Assembly (NCBI RefSeq): GCF_020667845.1
Contig: NZ_JAFMPQ010000031.1
Location: forward strand, 1-64,000
Length of the DNA stretch: 64,000 nt
Origin: Cognatishimia sp. F0-27
GTDB taxonomy: Bacteria; Pseudomonadota; Alphaproteobacteria; Rhodobacterales; Rhodobacteraceae
Direction of reading: 5' to 3'
Every line of letters starts with the position of its first letter. Position 1 is the stretch's first letter. This document shows, one piece after another, positions 57,172 through 64,000 of the stretch. Under the pieces are notes generated by a model that had not been told where the DNA came from, searched no databases, and saw only the letters and a program-made list of their open reading frames with translations. The position numbers were made by a program, and so were the translations under genes.

Positions 57172-57210
57172 AAGAAAAACCCCGGCGCGTTTCCGTGCCG
57201 GGGTTCTTTC
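57172..57210. terminator. bidirectional Rho-independent terminator
   Basis: AACCCCGGC-ACGG... and its complement form a strong stem (ACCCCGGC with GCCGGGGT) with A-rich and T-rich flanks on both sides. It serves the convergent second RTX gene and yebC. Confidence 0.8.
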
Positions 57211-57258
57211 ATTTGTGGTGTCGGCAAGCTGCGCATGTCTGACGCCGGAGCGGAGGCC

Positions 57259-58008
57259 TCAGGCCTCTTCGAGCTGCGCCATAACCTCGTCGGAGGCTTC
57301 GAAATTGGTTGTCACGCGCTGCACGTCGTCATCGTCCTCGAGCGCCTCGACGAGCCGCATCAGTGACTGCATGCCCTCGAGATCAAGCTCGGTCGTGGTG
57401 GTGGGTTTCCAGACCAGCTTCGTGGACTCGCTCTCACCCAACGCGGCCTCAAGGGCCGTGCTCACCTCGTTGAGGTCCGTATCCTGACACCAGATCACGT
57501 GACCGTCCTCGGTGCTCTCCACGTCTTCCGCGCCGGCTTCGATCGCGGCCATCATCACGGTGTCCGCATCGCCCACGGCGGCAGGATACAGCACCTCGCC
57601 CTTGCGCTCGAACATGAACCCGACCGACCCCGTCTCGCCGAGATTGCCGCCATTCTTGGTAAAGGTCGACCGCACCGTGGAGGCGGTGCGGTTGCGGTTG
57701 TCCGTCATGGCCTCGACGATCACCGCCACGCCGTTTGGCCCATAGCCTTCATAGCGGATTTCTTCGTAATCGTCGCCCTCGCCGCCTGTCGCCTTCTTGA
57801 TGGCGCGCTCGATGTTGTCCTTGGGCATGGATTGGCTTTTGGCTTCCTTGACCGCAAGGCGCAGGCGCGGGTTCTTGTCGGGGTCGGGGTCCCCCATCTT
57901 GGCCGCAACGGTGATCTCTTTGGACAGTTTCGAGAAGATCTTGGCGCGGAGCTTGTCCTGGCGCCCCTTGCGGTGCTGGATGTTTGCCCATTTGGAATGG
58001 CCGGCCAT
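57259..58008 (-). CDS. yebC: YebC/PmpR-family regulator
   Basis: The 249-aa protein starts [20 protein letters not shown]. It has the family hallmarks [40 protein letters not shown] and [20 protein letters not shown]. Members bind DNA as regulators, and recent work on the family links some to translation of proline stretches. It diverges from the amidotransferase gene over 250 bp. Confidence 0.94.
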   Translation of the reverse strand: MAGHSKWANIQHRKGRQDKLRAKIFSKLSKEITVAAKMGDPDPDKNPRLRLAVKEAKSQSMPKDNIERAIKKATGGEGDDYEEIRYEGYGPNGVAVIVEAMTDNRNRTASTVRSTFTKNGGNLGETGSVGFMFERKGEVLYPAAVGDADTVMMAAIEAGAEDVESTEDGHVIWCQDTDLNEVSTALEAALGESESTKLVWKPTTTTELDLEGMQSLMRLVEALEDDDDVQRVTTNFEASDEVMAQLEEA

Positions 58009-58258
58009 GTCTCGCCCTCATCGCTCATGTATCTGGATCAAGCGCTTCTATAGGCCAGCGACGCCCATGTTGCCAAGGGCCAGAACGGTTCGACCCCCAG
58101 TTCGGGCGACGCGCGCCTCCCGGACGCGCGTCCTGGCGCTTTGGCCCGCCCGTTCTGCCCTTCAGAGCCTTGCGCACGATGCCCCGAGAGCGCTGAAGAC
58201 CCGGGGCAGCGCCGCCGCCCTCTTGGCAAACCGCCACCCGCAGGCTACCCAGCCTGTC

Positions 58259-58993
58259 ATGGCAAAGTTTCTGATCCTGCAACTGCGTCCTGAGACCGAC
58301 GCAAGCGACAACGAGTTTCAGGCGATCCTCGAGAAATCGGGCCTTGATGAGGCCCGCACGCATCGCATTCGGCTCGATTGTGAAGACCTGCCCGACACGC
58401 TCGATCCACGCGACTATGCGGGCACGATTGTGGGTGGCGGTCCCGGCTGTGTCAGCGATCCCGCAGACACCAAGGACCCATTGGAAGCGCGCATCGAACG
58501 CGCTTGCCTGTCGCTGATGCCGCGGATCACGGCGGACGACCTGCCCTTCATGGGATGTTGCTACGGGATTGGCATTCTGGGTCATCATCTTGGCGCAACG
58601 GTCTCCAAGGAGCGCTATGGCGAGGCGGTTGGCCCGACCACCTGCGCGATCACGCCGGAAGGGGCAGAAGATCCGCTGCTGGAGGGGCTACCCGAACGCT
58701 TTGACGCCTTTGTCGGCCACAAGGAAGCGCTTCAGCACTTGCCACAGGGCACCGCGCATCTGCTGGAAGGCACAGCCTGCCCGTATCAGATGGTGCGGCA
58801 TGGGCAGAACGTCTATGCCACGCAATTCCACCCGGAGGCTGATGCCGCCGTTTTCGAAACCCGGATCCGGATCTATCGCACGCGCGGTTACTTCCCTCCG
58901 GAGCAGGCCGACTCGCTGATCGCGACCTGTCGTGCGGCGGATGTTCGCTTCCCGGAGCAGATTCTGGCGCGGTTTACTTCGCGTTACGGTTGA
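58259..58993 (+). CDS. class I glutamine amidotransferase-like protein
   Basis: The ATG at 58259 gives 244 aa. The triad of class I amidotransferases is visible: Cys101 in GCCYGIGIL, and His191/Glu193 in FHPEAD. There is no synthetase partner domain, so it resembles the free-standing GuaA-N-like family that may release ammonia for an unknown acceptor or hydrolyse gamma-glutamyl compounds. The upstream open frame is not credible. Confidence 0.85.
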   Translation: MAKFLILQLRPETDASDNEFQAILEKSGLDEARTHRIRLDCEDLPDTLDPRDYAGTIVGGGPGCVSDPADTKDPLEARIERACLSLMPRITADDLPFMGCCYGIGILGHHLGATVSKERYGEAVGPTTCAITPEGAEDPLLEGLPERFDAFVGHKEALQHLPQGTAHLLEGTACPYQMVRHGQNVYATQFHPEADAAVFETRIRIYRTRGYFPPEQADSLIATCRAADVRFPEQILARFTSRYG

Positions 58994-59297
58994 GCGTGAT
59001 AGGGTTAACACAATGTTAAATCGTCAAATGGCCGGAAAAAATCGCCGATCAGATGTATGGGCGCCACAGATTTCTGACCAATCGGTCAACTCGGCAAAAA
59101 CCTGCTGATCCGGCGGAAAGCTGCGACTAAGCTCTGGGCGTAGTGTGATCCCGAGTATTCGGTTTGCGACCGATCGCGGTGGGCCCTGCCCGCCGCGGTC
59201 ACCACGCTCCCCCCTCTCACCGCTCCGCCTCTCTCCTCTCAAGAGTGCCGCGTCTGGTCAAGCCCGTCTTTGCGGGACACGCCCCGATCTCTCAAGG
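58994..59297. other. spacer between convergent amidotransferase and permease genes
   Basis: The 304 bp carry a TTAA-N7-TTAA box near the left end and a pyrimidine-rich stretch. No gene is supported. Confidence 0.5.
59005..59019. promoter_or_regulatory. CtrA-like box TTAA-N7-TTAA
   Basis: TTAACACAATGTTAA fits the alphaproteobacterial CtrA full-site consensus exactly. It is not upstream of any gene I can support, so it may be chance. Confidence 0.25.
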
Positions 59298-61136
59298 TCA
59301 CAAGGGCCAGAAAAACGGGATCAGAAGCGACGCAAGCAAACCCAGCGACAGGTTCAGCGGCAAGCCGACCTTGACAAAATCGGTAAAATGGTAGCCCCCG
59401 GGGCCATAAACCAGCGTGTTGGTCTGGTACCCGATCGGCGTCGCAAAAGCGCAGGACGCCGCCACCATGACAGCCACCACGAGCGGGCGCGGATCCACCC
59501 CGATGGCCATGGCAAGGCCAATGGCGATCGGGGTCACCACCACGGCCACCGCGTTGTTGGATACCATCTCCGTCAGGATCGACGTCAGCAGATAGATCGC
59601 CCAGATCAAAAGCCATGGCGGCATCTGTGCCAGACTCGGGGCGACCGCATTGACGATCAGTTCGACCGCTCCGGATGCTTCCAGCGCCGCGCCAATGGCC
59701 AGCATGGCAAAGATCAACGCCAGCAGCTGCCCCTCGACGAAGGAAAACGCCTCATCCGCATCGATGCACCGCGACAGCAGCACGACCGCCACGGCGATGA
59801 TCGTCAAGGCAAGGATCGGCGCAACGCCCAGCGCGGCGAGGATAACGATGCCCGCAAGCGACGCCAGCGCCACAGGCGCGTGGCCGCGACGGAATGCCCG
59901 CGCCGAGGGTTGCGAGACATCCACGAGGTTCATTTCCTGCGCAAGCCTCTGGATATCATCCGGCGACCCTTCAAGAAGCAGCGTATCCCCGACCCGCACA
60001 ACCAGCTGGTCGAGTTGGCGACCGATATTCTGGTTCCGGCGATGGACCGCAAGCGGGTAGACGCCAAACCGCCGCCGCAGCCGCAGGCCCCCAAGCGTTC
60101 GGCCGACCATCTTGCAGCCCGGCGTAATCAGCACCTCCACCGTTGTCGTTTCACGCGCAGAGACCTGATCGACCCGTTTGAGCTCGGGCGTGCGCTGCAA
60201 ACTGAGAAGCTCCGTCATCGCAGTCCGGAGCACGACGATATCCCCGACCTCCAGCTTGACGCCCTGCAGGTTGCGCCGCAACGAGGCATCGCCGCGGATG
60301 ACGTCTATGAGGCGCACCCCTTCGCGTTTGAAAAGCCGCACATCGAGCACCTCGCGCCCGATCAGGTTGCTGTCAGGCGGTATCACGGCCTCGGTAAAGA
60401 ACTTCATCTTCGAGCGGTCAGACAGCATTCCGGCCATGGAAGACCGGTCCGGCAACAGGCGCGGCCCGACCAGCGCAAGATACGCCATACCGAAGGCCAC
60501 AAGGATTACCGCAAGCGGTGTAACCTCGAAAATTGTGAACGGCGCGAGGCCCTGCGTCCGCGCCACCCCGTCCACAAGAAGGTTTGTCGATGTTCCGATC
60601 AAGGTTGTCGTGCCGCCAAGGATCGCGGCATAGCTCAGCGGGATCAGCAGTTTGGAAGGAGAGATCCCGAGACTCTTCGCGATCTGGACGAAGATCGGCA
60701 GCATCACCACGACCACGGGCGTGTTATTCATGAACGCCGATGCCACGATCACAATCAGCAGGATGCCGGCCATGGCCCGTTTGGGACGGCGCCCCACCTC
60801 GGCTTGTGCGCGGGTGGTGAAAGCATGCAACGCTCCCGTGCGCACCAAGGCTCCCATGACGAGGAACATGCCCGCGATGGTCCATGGCGCCGGGTTCGAC
60901 AGCACCGCAAGCGCCCTGTCATAAGGCAGGACACCGGTGGCCAGAAGCACCGCAACACCGCCGATCGCCGTGACTTCGGTCGGGTAGGATTCCCTGATGA
61001 ACAGGGCAAACATCACCAGCACGGTGCCGATCGCGATCCAGGCCTGAAACTCGTCCGCCACAATGATCAGATCTCTGTCCTCCGCTCTGCCAGTTTCCGC
61101 ACCGATCTCTGACCCGGTGCCGGTGCACCCGGGCAT
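59298..61136 (-). CDS. SLC13-family permease with two TrkA-C domains
   Basis: The 612-aa inner-membrane protein has two halves of the DASS/ArsB-like fold. FMNNTPVVVVMLPIFVQIAK and LGGTTTLIGTSTNLLVDG are in the first half, EMVSNNAVAVVVTPIAIGLA and FATPIGYQTNTLVYGPGGYH in the second. They flank a cytoplasmic insert (about 215-400) of two TrkA-C/RCK-C domains. Such proteins carry sulfate, dicarboxylates or related anions. The polar N-terminal 27 residues before the first membrane segment make the start uncertain. Confidence 0.88.
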   Translation of the reverse strand: MPGCTGTGSEIGAETGRAEDRDLIIVADEFQAWIAIGTVLVMFALFIRESYPTEVTAIGGVAVLLATGVLPYDRALAVLSNPAPWTIAGMFLVMGALVRTGALHAFTTRAQAEVGRRPKRAMAGILLIVIVASAFMNNTPVVVVMLPIFVQIAKSLGISPSKLLIPLSYAAILGGTTTLIGTSTNLLVDGVARTQGLAPFTIFEVTPLAVILVAFGMAYLALVGPRLLPDRSSMAGMLSDRSKMKFFTEAVIPPDSNLIGREVLDVRLFKREGVRLIDVIRGDASLRRNLQGVKLEVGDIVVLRTAMTELLSLQRTPELKRVDQVSARETTTVEVLITPGCKMVGRTLGGLRLRRRFGVYPLAVHRRNQNIGRQLDQLVVRVGDTLLLEGSPDDIQRLAQEMNLVDVSQPSARAFRRGHAPVALASLAGIVILAALGVAPILALTIIAVAVVLLSRCIDADEAFSFVEGQLLALIFAMLAIGAALEASGAVELIVNAVAPSLAQMPPWLLIWAIYLLTSILTEMVSNNAVAVVVTPIAIGLAMAIGVDPRPLVVAVMVAASCAFATPIGYQTNTLVYGPGGYHFTDFVKVGLPLNLSLGLLASLLIPFFWPL

Positions 61137-61145
61137 ACCTGTCCG

Positions 61146-62069
61146 TCACACCGCAGTGTTCCCTCTCTGGCGATCATCGGCAAGCGTCTTCCGACGCGGT
61201 TGCACAAGCGCCATGCCCATCAGCAACGACGCCAGCGCCGCCCAGAACCAACCAGAATAGCCTTCCCCGAGGAAGAGCATCGCCCAGCCGACGCCGAACA
61301 CCGTCACAAGGTAGCTGACCTGCACCGCAAAGACCGGCCCCGCAAAGCCGACCAGCCAGACATAGCCGGAATAGGCCCCTGCATGCAGAACGGAGGACGC
61401 GACGATGGCGATATCCGGCGCTGTCCATCCCCCTGCAGCCAGCACGAAGCCCTGTCCCGAGACCAGCGCGAGCGGCACCGTCAGCACCAGCCCCACAAGG
61501 CTGGCCCCGGTCAGCACCTGCATGGCATCGAGCCCCTCGGTGCCCCATTTCGCGACGTAGTTGCCCTCCATCGCGTAAAAGCCCGACGAGATCAGCGCGA
61601 CACCGACCCAGATTGGTGCGACGGACGCGGGCAACCCCTGCTCCGGCAGGATCAAAAGCGATACGCCGATCATGCCGAGGCTCAGCCCCAGCAATCGACG
61701 CGCACGGAACCCTTCAAGACCGAGCAGCAAAGCAATCGGAAAGGCCAGCATCGGCACGGTGGACAAAAGGATCGACAACACGCCTGACGGCAGGTGCACC
61801 GCCGCCGAATAGGATGCCATGCCAGGCAGGAGCGAGCCGATCAACGCAATCACGAGGTAGAGCCGGAGATGGGCCGCCGTCCACGGCAACCGTTTGCCCC
61901 TGATCAGAACGAGTGCGCCGAGCACGCCCGCCACGATGAGGTTTTGCCATATCAGAATACCCAGCGGCCGCGCGCCTTCGCTGACCGCGATCTTGGCAAA
62001 GGGTTGTGTGGCCCCCCACGCGGCGCCAATCACGGCCAGCGCCAGCAGCGGGGCGATGGCGCGGATCAT
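61146..62069 (-). CDS. EamA/DMT-family transporter
   Basis: The start at 62069 (MIRAIAPLLALAVIGAAWGA) gives 307 aa. About ten membrane segments form two EamA repeats, with TQPFAKIAVSEGARPLGILI in the first and YLVTVFGVGWAMLFLGEGYS in the second. It is a probable exporter of unknown substrate. It is transcribed away from a 114-bp tandem array that fills its upstream region, so its promoter lies in or next to the repeats. Confidence 0.85.
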   Translation of the reverse strand: MIRAIAPLLALAVIGAAWGATQPFAKIAVSEGARPLGILIWQNLIVAGVLGALVLIRGKRLPWTAAHLRLYLVIALIGSLLPGMASYSAAVHLPSGVLSILLSTVPMLAFPIALLLGLEGFRARRLLGLSLGMIGVSLLILPEQGLPASVAPIWVGVALISSGFYAMEGNYVAKWGTEGLDAMQVLTGASLVGLVLTVPLALVSGQGFVLAAGGWTAPDIAIVASSVLHAGAYSGYVWLVGFAGPVFAVQVSYLVTVFGVGWAMLFLGEGYSGWFWAALASLLMGMALVQPRRKTLADDRQRGNTAV

Positions 62070-62112
62070 CGCTGCGCCCAAAGCGGACCCAGGGCTGCGG
62101 AGCGTCCGTTTC

Positions 62113-62385
62113 CGCCCGGCTCAAGGCAACCCGGCGCATCCAGAAGGGTCACGGAAGAGCACCCGACGCCACCCAAGTCAGAGACGCTGACCGGATCCCG
62201 AAGGATCACGGCAGTGCACCCGATCCCGCCCGGCTCAAGGCAACCCGGCGTCCCCAGAAGGGTCACGGAAGAGAACCCGACGCCACCCAAGTCAGAGACG
62301 CTGGCCGCATCCCGAAGGATCACGGCAGTGCACCCGATCCCGCCCGGCTCAAGGCAACCCGGCGTCCCCAGAAGGGTCACGGCGT
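62113..62385. repeat. 114-bp tandem repeat, 2.4 copies
   Basis: CCCGGCTCAAGGCAACCCGG starts at 62115, 62229 and 62343, exactly 114 bp apart. Each unit contains two related halves, around GAAGGGTCACGGAAGAGCAC and GAAGGATCACGGCAGTGCAC. The stop codon of the metallophosphoesterase gene (62377-62379) lies inside the third, partial copy. Confidence 0.9.
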
Positions 62386-63183
62386 GGCCTGCTGCAAGCG
62401 GCCACCATCGCGGATCATGTGGATTGCCCGGGCCTTGCCGGTCTGGTCGTCGGTCTCGACAAGGCAACCCGAGAGTGTCGCTTCCCCCATCGCCGGCGAA
62501 AAGCGACTGCGGCTCATCCCGGTGATGAACCGACGCAGCGGCTCGGCCTTGTCCATACCGATGACGCTGTCGTAGTCCCCGCACATGCCCGCATCGGTCA
62601 GATAGGCTGTCCCACCGGGCATCACCTGCGCGTCACCGGTAGGCACGTGGGTGTGGGTGCCGACCACGAGGCTGGCGCGCCCGTCGCAGTAATGGCCCAT
62701 CGCCATCTTCTCGGACGTGGCTTCGCAATGCATGTCCACCACCCGCGCCTTGGCCTGACCACCGAGACGGCGCAGCGCCTCGTCGATGGCCGAAAACGGG
62801 TCGTCATAAGCGCGTTTCATGAACACCTGCCCAAGCGCCTGAGCGACAAAGACCTTGCGCCCGCGACGATCGGGAAACAGGCCAGCGCCCCGGCCGGGCG
62901 CCTGCTTGGCATAGTTGATCGGCCGCAAAACACGCGGCTCGTTCTCGATGAATTGCAGCATGTCCTTCTGGTCGAAGGCATGATCGCCGAGCGTGATCAC
63001 ATCGGCTCCGGCGTCGAGGATGTCCTGCGCATGTTTGCCGGTCAGCCCCACACCGTTGGAGGCGTTCTCACCGTTGATGATGGCAAAATCAACGCTCCAA
63101 TCCTCGCGCAGGCGACCGAGGCGCTCGATCACCGCCTGACGCCCCCCACGCCCCATCACGTCACCCAGAAAGAGAATTCTCAT
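62377..63183 (-). CDS. YmdB-like metallophosphoesterase (TIGR00282 family)
   Basis: The ATG at 63183 gives 268 aa. Metal-binding motifs are MRILFLGDVMGRGGR, the segment ending INGENASNG, LGDHAFDQK and VVGTHTHVPTGDAQV. Bacillus YmdB is a 2',3'-cyclic-nucleotide phosphodiesterase affecting RNA levels and biofilms; the same chemistry is likely here. Its 3' end runs into the tandem repeat. Confidence 0.92.
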   Translation of the reverse strand: MRILFLGDVMGRGGRQAVIERLGRLREDWSVDFAIINGENASNGVGLTGKHAQDILDAGADVITLGDHAFDQKDMLQFIENEPRVLRPINYAKQAPGRGAGLFPDRRGRKVFVAQALGQVFMKRAYDDPFSAIDEALRRLGGQAKARVVDMHCEATSEKMAMGHYCDGRASLVVGTHTHVPTGDAQVMPGGTAYLTDAGMCGDYDSVIGMDKAEPLRRFITGMSRSRFSPAMGEATLSGCLVETDDQTGKARAIHMIRDGGRLQQATP

Positions 63184-63352
63184 GCCCTTGGTCTCCAAGC
63201 GCGCCAGGATCGTTGGCGGCGCGCTGCATCATCCGTGCGCCGCGCAGTATCATCGCCACTGACGAGACGCAAATTCCGCTCCGGGCTTGCCGCTACGCGC
63301 GTCCAGCGCGTCGGGTCGGGGTTTGACATACCGCTCACGAAAGGCCCGGCGG

Positions 63353-64000
63353 CTAGCGGCACGCCAGCGCCCTGGCCATGGCTCGCGGGGAATAGGGCGC
63401 GAGTTCGCGGCTGCGGATCTTGCCATCGTCGAGGCTGAGCGCCATGACCGCCGACCAGTCCCCCCGCGCGAGGATCAGTTCCGGCTCCCTATCGCCACAG
63501 TGCCGGATTCCGCCCTCGATATACGGCCAGCCAATGCGATGATTGGAAAAGGACGCCGCGGAGGCGACCTCTTCGAGCCGGGCGCCGCCTTCTGTTTCTT
63601 GCCAACGCCAGATGCGCACCGTCTTGGCAAGATGCGGCCTGTCGACATAGGCGATCTCAATCGCGCCGTCTTGGTCGAGATCCGCCGCCGCGATGGGGGC
63701 GAGCCATCGAAACCGCTGGCCGATGAACGGCGTGTGCGCGACAATGCGCAGGCCGGTGTCATCCGCGCGCCACACGGAGAGACGGGCTCCCTCGGTCTCG
63801 TGGCTTTCCACGGTCACGATTTCAGGGGCGCCATCGCCATCAAGATCCCACAGACGGGGTTCGGTGTCTTCGAAGACAAGGATGGCTTCCCATCGCGCCC
63901 GCATCTCGCGCCCGTCAGACAGCGTGACCACAAGCGTGTCATACTCGATCTCATCGCCAAGAACGCCATGCGGGTAGCGGGTGGTCTCGCCCTCGTAACG
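63353..64000 (-). CDS. VCBS/FG-GAP repeat protein (5' end outside window)
   Basis: The frame is open to the right edge, so the gene is partial. The visible text begins RYEGETTRYPHGVLGDEIEY. FG-GAP calcium-loop motifs are LWDLDGDGAPEIV and AADLDQDGAIEIAYVD, followed by GWPYIEGGIRHCGD. These form beta-propeller blades typical of exported proteins. The signal peptide would lie beyond the edge. Confidence 0.8.
   Translation of the reverse strand, partial: RYEGETTRYPHGVLGDEIEYDTLVVTLSDGREMRARWEAILVFEDTEPRLWDLDGDGAPEIVTVESHETEGARLSVWRADDTGLRIVAHTPFIGQRFRWLAPIAAADLDQDGAIEIAYVDRPHLAKTVRIWRWQETEGGARLEEVASAASFSNHRIGWPYIEGGIRHCGDREPELILARGDWSAVMALSLDDGKIRSRELAPYSPRAMARALACR

Noticed and set aside
59145-61112. 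655-codon plus-strand frame opposite the SLC13 permease
   Set aside because: Gln/Arg/His-rich shadow of a membrane protein gene; no domain or start signal.
62006-62584. Frames over the 114-bp repeat
   Set aside because: The repeat length is divisible by three, which keeps frames open; products are direct repeats without known motifs.

Overview
The window looks like a chromosomal segment of a marine alphaproteobacterium of the Rhodobacteraceae/Roseobacter group. The evidence is the high-GC coding style, a complete choline-O-sulfate/choline-to-betaine operon, a SAM-II riboswitch in front of metZ, a DUF1127 gene followed by hairpins exposing a CCUCCUCCC motif (the CcaF1-CcsR arrangement known from Rhodobacter sphaeroides), and Suv3-like helicase/S4/fdxA/carD synteny. 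No phage structural genes, rRNA or CRISPR array were seen.

Layout. 1-1.1 kb: a decayed minus-strand coding remnant and a terminator that probably once belonged to tRNA-Ser. 1.1-7.4 kb: a small, lower-GC integrative element in the 3' end of tRNA-Ser(UGA). It has imperfect 16-bp att-like direct repeats, ATACCAC pairs at 12-bp spacing inside both ends, a tyrosine integrase, an AlpA/excisionase-like protein, a packed row of small HTH and conserved hypothetical genes, an uncharacterised gene coupled to the integrase, and a secreted trypsin-like protease. 7.6-13.5 kb: SPOR lipoprotein, D,D-carboxypeptidase, tmk and holB, then a repeat-filled spacer and mrp. 13.7-17.8 kb: DUF1127 gene, seven CCTCCTCCC-type hairpins and valS. 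18-24 kb: a TPP enzyme overlapping trkH, folE2, and metZ under SAM-II/terminator control. 24-33.9 kb: hydrolase, Kef-type antiporter, carD, fdxA, S4 protein, Suv3-like helicase, TPR protein, SCP2 protein and lysophospholipase-like hydrolase. 34-38 kb: HpcH/HpaI aldolase, and a ligase-associated exonuclease with ATP-dependent ligase. 38-43 kb: oligoendopeptidase F, EamA exporter, secreted glutathione peroxidase, DUF465 protein and secreted nuclease. 43.2-48.8 kb: bet operon (betI-betC-betB-small membrane protein-betA) with a likely BetI operator. 48.9-57 kb: DUF1036 protein, small conserved protein, EamA and LysE exporters, and two tandem paralogous PPC/RTX proteins probably exported by a type I system encoded elsewhere. 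57.2-64 kb: YebC/PmpR, a glutamine amidotransferase, an SLC13/TrkA-C permease, an EamA exporter, a YmdB-like metallophosphoesterase, and a VCBS/FG-GAP protein running off the right edge.

Themes. Cell-envelope work (carboxypeptidase, SPOR), nucleotide and DNA replication (tmk, holB), potassium handling (trkH, kef), osmoprotection (bet operon), methionine synthesis (riboswitch-metZ) and DNA repair (exonuclease-ligase) are standard core functions. The less ordinary content lies between genes. Tandem arrays with periods of 16, 24, about 32, 42 and 114 bp fill several intergenic spaces. Two loci 21 kb apart, one inside valS, carry the same four-copy array of 11-bp TGYGCAT repeats in helical phase. 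The CCUCCUCCC hairpin array has seven members. All functional calls are from reading the sequence; no database search was possible.
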